Position numbers and translations under genes: made by a program | Assembly (NCBI GenBank): GCA_030680655.1 | Contig: JAUXUZ010000453.1 | Location: forward strand, 1 to 18,907 | Direction: 5' to 3' | From: Phycisphaerales bacterium | Lineage (GTDB): Bacteria > Planctomycetota > Phycisphaerae > Phycisphaerales > UBA1924 | DNA: 18,907 nucleotides | Shown here: positions 6,960 through 14,749 of the stretch, one piece after another | How the letters are laid out: every line of letters starts with the position of its first letter | How positions within the stretch are numbered: the stretch's first letter is position 1 | Notes under the pieces: generated by a model | What the model was told of the DNA's origin: nothing | Databases searched by the model: none | Seen by the model: only the letters and a program-made list of their open reading frames with translations

Positions 6960-8288
6960 CTATGCCAGCACGAGACGGTCGCCCATCCGTGCAGAAAAAG
7001 GAGCCATCGCGTTGCGGGTATCTACCACAAGCGAGGCTTCCGCGGCGATCATTGCGTAGTCAAAGGCGGTGTGGTTTGTCGAGATCAGCAACGCGTCGTA
7101 TCCCCGCACGGTTCCCGCGGTTAGCGCAACACTCGACTTGCCAAGGTTGTGCTTGCGCCCCGGTTTGGCGTGGGCGATGTACGGATCGGTGTAATCGACG
7201 CTCGCTCCGAGTTCCTCGAGGCGATCGATCAACTCGAACGAGGGGCTCTCTCGGTCGTCGGCGATATCCGGCTTGTACGCCAATCCAAGAACGAGGATTC
7301 TTGACCCCTTTACCGATCTGCCTCGCTGGTTCAGCGCGTGCACAACGCGCTGAACGACCCGGGCCGGCATGGCGGTGTTAATCTCGCCCGCAAGTTCGAT
7401 GAAGCGCGCCGCGACCTTGAACTCGCGGGCCTTCCACGCCAGGTAGTAGGGATCGATGGGGATGCAGTGCCCCCCCAGGCCCGGCCCCGGCGCAAACGAC
7501 ATGAAGCCGAATGGCTTCGTTCCTGCCGCGGCGATGACGTCCCAGACGTTGATCCCCATCGGTTCGAGGATCAACTTCAGCTCGTTAACGAGAGCGATGT
7601 TGACAGAGCGGAAGACATTCTCAAATACCTTCGCTGCCTCAGCGACTTCAGCGCTGGCGACGGTGATCACTCTCTCGATCGCGATGCTGTAGAGCGCGGC
7701 GCTCTGGCGAGTTGCCTCCGGCGTAAGGCCGCCGATCAGCTTCGGGATGTTCCGTGTGGTGTGCTCTTTGTCGCCGGGATTCTCTCGTTCGGGCGAAAAG
7801 GCAACAAGAAGAGTGTCGGCTGCGGCAGCCCCCGCCGGTTGCGAGCGTATCGCCGGGAGAAACACCTCGCGCGTCGTTCCGGGGTAGCTGGTGCTCTCGA
7901 GGATGATGAGTTGCCCGGGTCGACAAATCCGACCGATCATCTCGCCCGTCTTTCTGACAAACGAGAGGTCTGGCTCGCTGTGCTTGCCCAGCGGCGTTGG
8001 CACGCAGACGATCAGTGCGTCGCAGCCCTGCAGGTCCGTCTCGTCGGTTGTGCCCTTGAATCGGCCCGACCCGACCAGCGGCTTGCAGAGGTCCACGCCA
8101 AGGTGCGGCAGATAGTTTTCTCCGATGGCGAGAGCGTCGGGTTTTTTCGGGTCGATATCGAAACCAACGGTGCTCACGCCGGCTTCGTGAAAGCACATGA
8201 GAAGCGGCAACCCGACGTAGCCCAGGCCGATGATGCCGACGGAGACCCCCGAGGGGCTTTCTGCGAGTTTGCGAGTCAGGTCGGCCAT
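6960..8288 (-). CDS. wbpA: UDP-N-acetylglucosamine 6-dehydrogenase-like nucleotide sugar dehydrogenase
   Basis: This 442-residue enzyme of the UDP-Glc/GDP-Man dehydrogenase family would oxidise C6 of a UDP-sugar to the uronic acid with two NAD+ in the cytoplasm. Visible are the Rossmann motif GLGYVG (21-26), VCVPTPL (94-100), ESTSYPGTT (131-139), FSPEREN PGD (164-173) and the catalytic Cys275 in GPGLGGHCIPIDPYYLAWKA. The last motif is characteristic of the WbpA branch, which acts on UDP-GlcNAc. The C-terminal domain carries LGLAYKPDIADDRESPS. The start is ATG 8288, directly before MADLTRKL; longer in-frame forms run into the divergent promoter region. Length fits the family. A UDP-glucose or UDP-GalNAc substrate cannot be excluded. 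Confidence 0.88.
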   Translation of the reverse strand: MADLTRKLAESPSGVSVGIIGLGYVGLPLLMCFHEAGVSTVGFDIDPKKPDALAIGENYLPHLGVDLCKPLVGSGRFKGTTDETDLQGCDALIVCVPTPLGKHSEPDLSFVRKTGEMIGRICRPGQLIILESTSYPGTTREVFLPAIRSQPAGAAAADTLLVAFSPERENPGDKEHTTRNIPKLIGGLTPEATRQSAALYSIAIERVITVASAEVAEAAKVFENVFRSVNIALVNELKLILEPMGINVWDVIAAAGTKPFGFMSFAPGPGLGGHCIPIDPYYLAWKAREFKVAARFIELAGEINTAMPARVVQRVVHALNQRGRSVKGSRILVLGLAYKPDIADDRESPSFELIDRLEELGASVDYTDPYIAHAKPGRKHNLGKSSVALTAGTVRGYDALLISTNHTAFDYAMIAAEASLVVDTRNAMAPFSARMGDRLVLA

Positions 8289-8604
8289 GCTCAAGAAGAC
8301 TAGCCTGTTTGGTGCCAGAGGGGTGGCGGCTCCCGCGGCACTCGTGTTGGGGAGAACGAGGGGTCTCCGGTTACCGAAGGTGGGGGCGAACAAAGTGCAA
8401 ACACCGCACGAGAGTGGTGGCACTCTGAGGGTGGCCGAGGTCTGTGGCTCAATGAAGTTTGCTCCGCCGCGCTCCGAAACAGGAGCAGCGGGTCCGGAGC
8501 GTTCCCGAACTCGACAAGGGCGAAGTTGGACTCTCTGGCGGCCTGCGCATTTGATGCCACCCGCGCCGGCGAGCGGCCGGCAAGGGAAGGAGCAAGCGGC
8601 GGTG
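8289..8604. promoter_or_regulatory. 316-bp divergent intergenic region
   Basis: No gene is supported here; open frames are upstream extensions of the two divergent genes. It should contain both promoters. I see two small perfect hairpins: AGAGTG/CACTCT (8411-8426, 4-nt loop) and GCTCC/GGAGC (8471-8486, 6-nt loop). A weak sigma70-like pair for the plus strand, TTGGAC 8526-8531 and TTTGAT 8550-8555 with an 18-nt spacer, is tentative. AAGGAG at 8587-8592 is the ribosome-binding site of the following gene. Confidence 0.4.
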
Positions 8605-9840
8605 ATGCCGACGACGAACCACATCGGCACAGAAGCAGCCAAGTCAGGGCACCCGGCCTCTGTGCAGTCCGACAACGGGCGTGACCGTCTGCCGTTGGTG
8701 TACATCTGGCAGCCATCGGTTTTCCATTACCGCGTTCCGGTCTTCGATGAACTGCGCGCGTTGGGCGTGAGCACCAACAGCTACGACCTGAGGGTGCTGG
8801 GCACCCTGGAGCCGGGGAACAAGGCCGTCGGTGGCGATCATCGCGACTACTTCATTGAGTCCAGGGAAGTCAGCACGACCCGTGCTGGAATCATGTGGCT
8901 CCACTGGGAGAAGTGGAAGGAGATCATCGATCGGGACAGGCCCGACGTGGTGATCATCCAGGCCAATCTCCGGTCGCTCAGCTCGTGGAAGATCCCCACC
9001 TACTGCCGCAAGCTGGGCATCCCCTGCTACGGATGGGGAAAGATCAACAGCTTCAGCAAGCTCGCCGTCGTCTCGAACGCGGTCAAGCCGTACTTCTTCA
9101 AGCGGTTTTTGGGGATGGTCGTCTATTCGCAGGCGAGCAAGCGGGAACTCGCGGCGGCGGGCTACCCCGAGTCGAAGATCATCGTGGCTCAGAACACCAT
9201 CGACACGCGCCGCATCTACTCAAGTGCCAGCCAGATAAAGGCCCGCGCGGCCGAGCTGCGGGCTCAGCACGGGCTCGACGGAAAGATCATCCTGCAGTGC
9301 ATCGGACGGATGGACCCCGAGAAGCGCCACGCCGATCTGCTCGACGCGTGGCCGCGCTTGAGGGAGCTGGACCCTCGACTGGTGCTGGTGCTCGTCAGCG
9401 GCGGGCCGCTGCTCAAGGACATCAAGGCGCGGGCCAACGCCCTCGACCCAGAGCGGATCGTCGTCACCGGGCGCGTGCCCGAGGGCGATGACTACAGCTG
9501 GATCGCGGCGGCGGACATCTGCATCTACCCCGGCGCCGTCGGCTTGGCGATCAACCAGGGCCTGGCCCTGGCGAAGCCGACCATCATCGCCGACGAGTGG
9601 GGTGCCGACGGCGAACTGATCGAACACGGCAAGACAGGGTACCGCTACCAACGCGCAAACCTGGCCGAACTGGTGAAGGCTGTTGATCACGTTCTCAAGA
9701 ACCCGGAGGAGACGGCCCGCATCGGCGAGTCCACCCGGGCACTCATCCGCGATCACGTCACAATCGAGAACTACGTAAGCCGCCTTGATGAGGTCGTCCG
9801 ACGGGGCTTGGCTGCGCGCAAGGGTGTTGCCCGGCGATAA
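8605..9840 (+). CDS. Family 4 glycosyltransferase
   Basis: This 411-residue GT-B fold glycosyltransferase has an N-terminal half beginning LVYIWQPSVFHYRVPVFDEL (about 30-49), typical of surface polysaccharide transferases. The C-terminal half has QCIGRMDPEKRHADLLDAW (the GT4 G-R-x-x-x-x-K loop), VLVSGGPLL and VTGRVPEGDDY, followed by YPGAVGLAINQGLALAKPTI. In this last segment the usual E-x7-E motif of GT4 is replaced by a GAVGL...Q form, seen in a GT4 subgroup. The start is ATG 8605 with AAGGAG 12 nt upstream; the frame extends to 8230, but that part overlaps the divergent dehydrogenase gene. The algD-like gene follows after 15 bp, so the two are almost certainly co-transcribed and may act on the same glycan. 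Confidence 0.88.
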   Translation: MPTTNHIGTEAAKSGHPASVQSDNGRDRLPLVYIWQPSVFHYRVPVFDELRALGVSTNSYDLRVLGTLEPGNKAVGGDHRDYFIESREVSTTRAGIMWLHWEKWKEIIDRDRPDVVIIQANLRSLSSWKIPTYCRKLGIPCYGWGKINSFSKLAVVSNAVKPYFFKRFLGMVVYSQASKRELAAAGYPESKIIVAQNTIDTRRIYSSASQIKARAAELRAQHGLDGKIILQCIGRMDPEKRHADLLDAWPRLRELDPRLVLVLVSGGPLLKDIKARANALDPERIVVTGRVPEGDDYSWIAAADICIYPGAVGLAINQGLALAKPTIIADEWGADGELIEHGKTGYRYQRANLAELVKAVDHVLKNPEETARIGESTRALIRDHVTIENYVSRLDEVVRRGLAARKGVARR

Positions 9841-9855
9841 CAACAGGAGTGTTCC

Positions 9856-11169
9856 ATGCGGATCAGCATTTTCGGTCTCGGATATGTCGGAGCGGTGTCG
9901 TGTGGGTGTCTCGCCGACCTCGGGCACGAGATCATCGGGTGCGACGTTTCGCAGGCGAAGGTAGACCTGATTAACGCCGGTAAGCCTCCGATCGTTGAAG
10001 ACGGGCTCGACGTTCTGCTGCAGAACGCGATCAAGAACAAGAAGCTGCGTGCGACAATCGACCCCGAAGACGCCGTCCGCAACAGCGAGGTGGCCCTCGT
10101 TTGTGTCGGCACGCCCAGCACCAGGTCTGGCGGTGTCAACAGCGTCTACCTCGAGACGGTGGCTGCTCAGATCGGCGAGATCGTCCGCAAGCTCAACATC
10201 CCACAGTTCGTGGTGATGACCCGCAGCACAAGCCTGCCGCACGTGCACGCGCAGATGGTCGCGATCCTCGAGAAGACCACTGGGCGGGCTATGGGCAAGG
10301 GTATCGGCTACGTCTGCCACCCCGAGTTCCTCCGCGAGGGGATCGCCGTCGAGGACTTCTACAACCCGCCGAAGGTCGTCTTCGGTGCCACCGACGCCGT
10401 TACCGAGACCCTCTGCCGCCGGATGTACCCCGAGTCGATCAAGGCACCGACGTTCTACGTCAAGCCCGACGTCGCGGCGATGATCAAGTACGCCGACAAC
10501 TGCTTCCACGCCCTGAAGGTCACGTTCGGAAACGAGATCGGCATGATGTGCAAGGTGCTCGGTGTCGATAGCCACGCGGTGATGGACGTCTTCTGTGCAG
10601 ACCAGAAGCTAAACATCTCACCCAAGTACCTCAAGCCCGGGTTCGCGTACGGCGGCTCGTGCCTCCCTAAAGACCTGCGGGCGATCTGCGACAAGGCGCG
10701 CGAAACCGCGACGCCCGTGCCAATGCTTGGCGGAATGCTCCAGAGCAACAAGGACCAGATCGATCAGCTCATCAAACGGGTCGTCAGTGAGTCGCGCCCG
10801 AAGGTGGGAGTGATCGGCCTCGCCTTCAAGGAAGGGACCGACGACGTGCGCGAGAGCCCGATCGTTGCGTGCGTCGAGGTCTTCTGCGGCAAGGGGCACC
10901 CGGTGAAGGTCTACGACGAGCACCTCTCGCCCCAGGCGCTCGTCGGCGCCAACCGCAGCTTCGCTTTCCAGGCCGTCCCTCACTTGAGCGAGTTGATGTG
11001 CGGCAAGCTGCAGGAAGTCGTCGACTGGGCCGACGTGCTTGTCGTTACGCACCGCCTCAAGCCCGAGACTTGGGCGGCCGTGAAGTGGAAGTCCGGACAG
11101 CGCGTGCTTGACCTGGTGAACATCGCCGGACTGCGGGCAGCCCCGGGGTACGACGGGCTCTACTGGTAA
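9856..11169 (+). CDS. algD: GDP-mannose 6-dehydrogenase
   Basis: This 437-residue enzyme is expected to oxidise GDP-mannose to GDP-mannuronic acid in the cytoplasm with two NAD+. The opening MRISIFGLGYVGAVS matches Pseudomonas AlgD as I know it. Other shared blocks are VDLINAGKPPIVEDGL (about 36-51), CVGTPS (83-88), HPEFLREG (155-162), the catalytic Cys269 in YGGSCLPKD, the C-terminal LAFKEGTDDVRESP and the final short aromatic tail GLYW. Length also fits AlgD (436). The start is ATG 9856 with AGGAG at 9845-9849, 6 nt upstream, and it lies 15 bp behind the GT4 gene. Finding it with a WbpA-like dehydrogenase implies two different uronate donors. No alginate polymerase (Alg8/Alg44) is visible, so a heteropolymer is more likely than alginate. 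Confidence 0.92.
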   Translation: MRISIFGLGYVGAVSCGCLADLGHEIIGCDVSQAKVDLINAGKPPIVEDGLDVLLQNAIKNKKLRATIDPEDAVRNSEVALVCVGTPSTRSGGVNSVYLETVAAQIGEIVRKLNIPQFVVMTRSTSLPHVHAQMVAILEKTTGRAMGKGIGYVCHPEFLREGIAVEDFYNPPKVVFGATDAVTETLCRRMYPESIKAPTFYVKPDVAAMIKYADNCFHALKVTFGNEIGMMCKVLGVDSHAVMDVFCADQKLNISPKYLKPGFAYGGSCLPKDLRAICDKARETATPVPMLGGMLQSNKDQIDQLIKRVVSESRPKVGVIGLAFKEGTDDVRESPIVACVEVFCGKGHPVKVYDEHLSPQALVGANRSFAFQAVPHLSELMCGKLQEVVDWADVLVVTHRLKPETWAAVKWKSGQRVLDLVNIAGLRAAPGYDGLYW

Positions 11170-11210
11170 CATACTCACACCGGCACCTGGCATAGGGGGC
11201 CATGCTTTGT

Positions 11211-11230
11211 GCGTGGCGCTCGCGCCTCGC
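11211..11230. terminator. Hairpin between convergent algD and flagellin genes
   Basis: GCGTGGCG (11211-11218) pairs with CGCCTCGC (11223-11230) with one T-T mismatch and a CTCG tetraloop. It lies 41 bp after the algD stop and abuts the flagellin stop at 11233-11231. There is no T-tract on either strand, so function as an intrinsic terminator is uncertain. The whole convergent gap is only 61 bp. Confidence 0.4.
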
Positions 11231-12073
11231 TCACCTTGTCGATAGCGGGATGCCCTTGAGCAACTCGAGCACCGATTCGGCGCGCTGCCGCTGCGCCAGC
11301 TGCGCAACGTACATCGCCGCCTGATGGCGCGTCTGCTCGCGGACCAGCATGCTGGTCTCCGCCGCGTAGTCGGTGTCGAGCAGCTGCCCCTTGGCGGCCG
11401 CGGTGTTCGCAAGCTCGACCTGCGCCACGCGGATCTGCGAGTCGATCGAGTTGCTCTCTGCGCCCAGGGCCGCCCGCCGCGTGGAGATGCCGCTGAGAGC
11501 GGCCTGCACAATTTTCTGCGCCGCCGCGGTGTCGCCGGAGAGAAGGTCCAGGGCACCGCCGCGACGCAGGTCGGCGAGCGTGCCGTTCTTCTTCTGCTCA
11601 ACGCCACCGACGGTCACCGTGTACTCGGCGCTCCCCAGCGTGCCGGCGTTGATCCCCGTGAGGATCCGCGCCCCTTTGAACTCGGTCGTGTTCCCCAGGA
11701 AATCGAGCGTCGCGAGGATCGAGTCGGCCTGGATCTGCAGGCCCTGCCGCTCGTCGCTGGACATCCCCGCGGTGTTGGCAGCGCGCACCGTTAGCGCGTT
11801 GAGCTCGGTGAGCAGATCAGCGACGGAGCCGAGCCCACCCTCGGTCGCGTCAACGACAAACTGGTTGGCCTGCAGCGCGTGGATGCGGGCGTTGAGGCCC
11901 GTCTCGGCCGACTGGAGACCGGTCACAGCGATGAGGCCGGAGGGATCGTCGGCCGCGCGGTTGATGCGCCGGCCCGTGCTGAGCCGCTGGAGCGACCGCG
12001 CGATGTTGGCGCCCGCATCGTTGATCGCGTTGACGGCCCGGAGGGACGACGTGTTGGAGATCGCGCTGATCAC
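11231..12073 (-). CDS. fliC: Flagellin
   Basis: This roughly 280-residue flagellin is the filament subunit exported by the flagellar type III system. The N-terminal D0/D1 domain has SLRAVNAIN, SLQRLSTGRRINRAADDPSGL and the D1 helices; QGLQIQADSILATLDFLGNTTEF is also flagellin-typical. The centre (TGINAGTLGSAEYTVTVGG) is short, so D2/D3 are missing or minimal. The C-terminal coil ends in VAQLAQRQRAESVLELL. There is no suitable ATG; I chose GTG 12073 (VISAISNTSSL) because it fits the conserved flagellin N-terminus. An upstream in-frame GTG at 12094 would add MCRNCGQ. It follows the nucleotidase gene by 49 bp on the same strand. No other flagellar gene or clear sigma28/sigma54 promoter is visible. 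Confidence 0.87.
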   Translation of the reverse strand: MISAISNTSSLRAVNAINDAGANIARSLQRLSTGRRINRAADDPSGLIAVTGLQSAETGLNARIHALQANQFVVDATEGGLGSVADLLTELNALTVRAANTAGMSSDERQGLQIQADSILATLDFLGNTTEFKGARILTGINAGTLGSAEYTVTVGGVEQKKNGTLADLRRGGALDLLSGDTAAAQKIVQAALSGISTRRAALGAESNSIDSQIRVAQVELANTAAAKGQLLDTDYAAETSMLVREQTRHQAAMYVAQLAQRQRAESVLELLKGIPLSTR

Positions 12074-12122
12074 TTGCCCGCAGTTTCGGCACACGCGGGG
12101 ACCGGTAACACGTCCGCGGTGG

Positions 12123-13136
12123 TTATGCGTGCGGAATAATCCAATCGACCGCCGCGAGGATCCGCGCGTGCAGCAGGGGAGGTGCGCCCAAGATGCCCGA
12201 GTGGGGCGGCAGCGACGGGGCCTCCCAGCGCAGCGGTTCGCCCTTGAGGTCGCTCACCGTGCACCCCGCCCGCTCCAGCAGCAGGCATCCGGCAGCGTGG
12301 TCCCAGACCTTCTCGCGAGCCCCTCGCGGGGGCCGGAAGTAGGCGTCGGCCTGGGCCCGAGCCACCATGGCGTACTTCACCTGCGAGTCGGCGGGCGTGC
12401 GCAGCGCGCCACCCAGGATCGCCGCGAGCGCCTCAAAGTTCCGCACGCGCGCCTCCGACGGCTCGAAAGAAAACGTGATGATCGGGTTGGCGATGTCGCC
12501 GGGCGGGCGCCTTGGGATGACCCTCAGTGCCGTCGGATCGGCAAGCGGCGCTGTGAGCAGCGGCGAACCATCGGTCGCCGCAAAGAGCGTGCCCGTGCCC
12601 GTCGAGGGATCGATCGGATCGCCCGCAATAGGAGAGAGGTTGGGGCACGCGAGCGCCGCGAGTGTGCACCGCGCGTGCTCGATTCGCGCAAGGCAGACCG
12701 CGTACTGGCGCCCCGCGGCGAACCCCTTCGTGCCGTCGATCGGATCGATCGTGTAGTAGACCGCCGGCGCGCGGTCCTTCGGCGCGGCGGCGAGGTCGAT
12801 CGCGTCAAGCACCGCACGGGCGGTCGCGTCAGGCCAGCCGTTGGTGCGAAGGAGCGCGACAACGTCATCAACAAGTCCGCGCTCGGACGCGAGCGACTCG
12901 GCGCTCTCCTCGGCGATGACCGCAGGCACCACCACGCCGCTGCGTGCCATCAGGTGGTTAACCAGCGCCTGCGACGCGTAGTCAGCGATCGTGACGATCG
13001 AGCCATCGACCTTCGTAGCGATGTTGCCCGAAACGAGCCCGCGCTGCGCCGCACGCGTGAGCGAGCCCGCGGCGGAGAGCGCATCGAGGATCAAGGGCAG
13101 CTCAGCGGGGAGCTCCAGCCCGTCGGCGGCGGCCAT
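12123..13136 (-). CDS. HAL2/CysQ-type 3'(2'),5'-bisphosphate nucleotidase (inositol monophosphatase superfamily)
   Basis: This 337-residue Mg-dependent, lithium-sensitive-type phosphatase most likely hydrolyses 3'-phosphoadenosine 5'-phosphate (PAP), the by-product of sulfation, to AMP. Visible are IAEESAESL with the metal-binding Glu pair (76-77), DPIDGTKGF (131-139) and EKVWDHAAG (about 275-283). The REK-WDHAAG context and the KYAMVARAQADAYFR stretch before it match the HAL2 branch better than plain inositol monophosphatases. The start is ATG 13136; there is no strong ribosome-binding site, and 28 bp separate it from the upstream prepilin-like gene, so coupled transcription is likely. PAP turnover could serve sulfate assimilation or polysaccharide sulfation. 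A histidinol-phosphatase-like or inositol-phosphatase role is less likely. Confidence 0.85.
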   Translation of the reverse strand: MAAADGLELPAELPLILDALSAAGSLTRAAQRGLVSGNIATKVDGSIVTIADYASQALVNHLMARSGVVVPAVIAEESAESLASERGLVDDVVALLRTNGWPDATARAVLDAIDLAAAPKDRAPAVYYTIDPIDGTKGFAAGRQYAVCLARIEHARCTLAALACPNLSPIAGDPIDPSTGTGTLFAATDGSPLLTAPLADPTALRVIPRRPPGDIANPIITFSFEPSEARVRNFEALAAILGGALRTPADSQVKYAMVARAQADAYFRPPRGAREKVWDHAAGCLLLERAGCTVSDLKGEPLRWEAPSLPPHSGILGAPPLLHARILAAVDWIIPHA

Positions 13137-13164
13137 GGTGCACCATAGCCGTGCCGCCGCCGCG

Positions 13165-13743
13165 TCAGATCGAGAAGGCGATCGCACCCTTGAACGAGTC
13201 GACCGAGCCCTCGAACGAAACCGTGTGGAAGTACGCGCCGTGGAGCGGGAGCCCGTCAAGAAAGAGCATCATCCGCGGGTTGCGGTTCAGCAGCGAACGC
13301 AGGTTGTGGCGCGGCGGCTGCAGGCCGTAGTTGACGTAGATCCCCGCCGGGTAGTAGAGGTACGTCCCGCCCGTCACCGGCCAGCGCCAGTTGTCGCACG
13401 GGCAGGCCCACGGGCGCACACAGCGGTCAGTCGAGGGCTCGGGCACATCCTGATACGGCGCCAGCATGTCCACGATCGCGCGCTGGTTGGCGGGCAGGTT
13501 GATTAAGTGCTGCGTGGTCGTGGGCAGGTCGTTGAGCTCGTTGTAGTAGAGGTTGGTGGCCTGCGCCAGGCCCCGGAGGTTCGTCTGGCACACAACGCCG
13601 CGAGCCGCCGTCCGTGCCTGCTTGAGCCCGGTCATCATCATCCCCATGAGGATGGAGACGATGGCCGAGCAGACGAGCAGCTCGATGAGCGTGAATCCAC
13701 GACGCGAGCCGTGGGCGAATGAGCGGGCGTTAGACCGATCCAT
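13165..13743 (-). CDS. Type II secretion/prepilin-like protein with N-terminal cleavage-methylation motif
   Basis: This 192-residue protein has a short basic leader and the prepilin peptidase motif RRG/FTLIELL, with cleavage expected after Gly16 and the conserved Glu5 of the mature protein at Glu21. A single hydrophobic helix follows (about 17-38). Then comes LKQARTAARGVVCQTNLRGL, the layout common to the large planctomycete family of pseudopilin-like proteins. The C-terminal half contains a Cys cluster (CVRPWACPC) and a FLDGLPLHG segment. The start is ATG 13743, with GGAGG at 13749-13753, 5 nt upstream. It is the first gene of a minus-strand run with the nucleotidase and flagellin. Its role as a type II secretion pseudopilin, rather than a structural pilus subunit, is inferred; such paralogs are often of unknown function. 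Confidence 0.85.
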   Translation of the reverse strand: MDRSNARSFAHGSRRGFTLIELLVCSAIVSILMGMMMTGLKQARTAARGVVCQTNLRGLAQATNLYYNELNDLPTTTQHLINLPANQRAIVDMLAPYQDVPEPSTDRCVRPWACPCDNWRWPVTGGTYLYYPAGIYVNYGLQPPRHNLRSLLNRNPRMMLFLDGLPLHGAYFHTVSFEGSVDSFKGAIAFSI

Positions 13744-14013
13744 GGTCGCCTCCGCAAATCTGGGAAAAACCCCGTGCGGCACTACCATCGATCAGTCTTT
13801 GCGCTGGGTTAAGACGGTGGGGTGATTCCCGCGGGTGTTTCTCGCACAGACGCTACCCGCACCTGGTCTATCGGGGGTTATCGGGACACTCCACGGATAC
13901 GATTGACCAGGTAACGATTCCGGGCGGTCAAATGGCCGATGGACGGCGGTACCGCCAGCCCCTACCCGATTGGTTGCTGGTTGGTAGCAGGTCCCTTTCT
14001 TCTCCCGTGGAGT
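13744..14013. promoter_or_regulatory. Divergent region between prepilin-like and FkbM genes
   Basis: This 270-bp gap must hold promoters in both directions. Its main structure is the inverted repeat at 13861-13912, described separately. A palindromic TCCCGCGGG and a duplicated TATCGGG (13869 and 13879) are also present. I see no convincing sigma70 hexamer pair. The plus-strand ORF that begins further upstream (ATG 13939) only extends the FkbM frame. Confidence 0.35.
13861..13912. repeat. 13-bp inverted repeat (12/13) in a divergent promoter region
   Basis: ACCTGGTCTATCG (13861-13873) is repeated inverted as CGATTGACCAGGT (13900-13912) with one mismatch and a 26-bp spacer. It sits between two divergent genes, about 100 bp from the FkbM start and 120 bp from the prepilin-like start. 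The arms could be paired operator half-sites for one regulator, or a cruciform. Confidence 0.5.
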
Positions 14014-14745
14014 ATGTCAGTGAGCATCCGCCAGACCATTCAAAAGACACTCGAGTCCATCCTCCCGGCCTCGATGTACAACTCGCTGCACGCGGCCGTG
14101 ACGAAGCGAAGGGCCCGCCGATGGGCGGCCAACCCTCAGCCATACTTGGCCGAGACGCTCGAGCAGTTCGCTCCGGTCGGTGGCGTGGTGATGGACATCG
14201 GTGCGAATCTGGGGCAGTGGGCCGTTCACATGAGCCGGCGCGTCGGGAAGGACGGGCTCGTTCACGCCTACGAGCCGGTGCCGAACTTCATGACCGTCTT
14301 CCGCAAGACCATGCACGACCTGGATGTACACCACAACATCAGGTTCCACCAGCTCGCCCTTAGTGACCAGCAGGGAGAAATGAGCTTCGCGACCCACGAC
14401 AAGGACGGCAAGTACCTGTCGGGCGCTGCCCACATCAGCAAGCCCGGCGAGAAGGGGGACATCACGGTCCCCGTCGTGACCCTCGACAGCCTGCTCGACA
14501 CGCTCGAACGAGCGAAGGAGATCCGCTTCCTGAAGGTCGACGTTGAAGGTGCAGAGCTCATGCTCTTCAAGGGTGGCACGCGGTTCATCAAGGAGCTGCG
14601 CCCCGTCATTTTCAGTGAGGTCGAGGACCGGCACTGCAGCGGCTTCGGCCATACCCGGCAGGACGTGATCGATTTCATGACGTCGCTGGGGTACGACCAC
14701 AAGCCGGTCACTCACAACGACGTGCTCTTCACGCCGAAGGCCTGA
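14014..14745 (+). CDS. FkbM-family SAM-dependent methyltransferase
   Basis: This 243-residue class I methyltransferase has motif I in VVMDIGANLGQWAVHMSRRV (about 52-71), the acidic end of the second strand in HAYEPVPNF (about 82-90), and the FkbM signature FLKVDVEGAELMLFKGG (about 170-186). It would transfer a methyl group from S-adenosylmethionine to a hydroxyl; many FkbM proteins in polysaccharide loci O-methylate sugars, which fits the neighbourhood. I chose ATG 14014, preceding SIRQTIQKTLES. An in-frame ATG at 13939 would add 25 mostly hydrophobic residues and cannot be excluded. The gene ends only 4 bp before the stop of the convergent MFS gene, leaving no room for a separate terminator. 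Confidence 0.87.
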   Translation: MSVSIRQTIQKTLESILPASMYNSLHAAVTKRRARRWAANPQPYLAETLEQFAPVGGVVMDIGANLGQWAVHMSRRVGKDGLVHAYEPVPNFMTVFRKTMHDLDVHHNIRFHQLALSDQQGEMSFATHDKDGKYLSGAAHISKPGEKGDITVPVVTLDSLLDTLERAKEIRFLKVDVEGAELMLFKGGTRFIKELRPVIFSEVEDRHCSGFGHTRQDVIDFMTSLGYDHKPVTHNDVLFTPKA

Positions 14746-14749
14746 GCCA

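Noticed and set aside
8289..8604. Upstream extensions of the wbpA-like and GT4 genes into the shared gap
   Set aside because: The two extensions would overlap each other head-to-head, and the conserved N-termini begin at 8288 and after 8605.
9220..10575. Minus-strand ORF (451 codons) opposite the GT4/algD pair
   Set aside because: Shadow of two convincing plus-strand genes; crosses their junction and shows no recognisable domain.
11373..13148. Plus-strand ORF (591 codons) opposite flagellin and nucleotidase genes
   Set aside because: Arg/Ala-rich antisense shadow; the opposite strand carries clear flagellin and HAL2 motifs.
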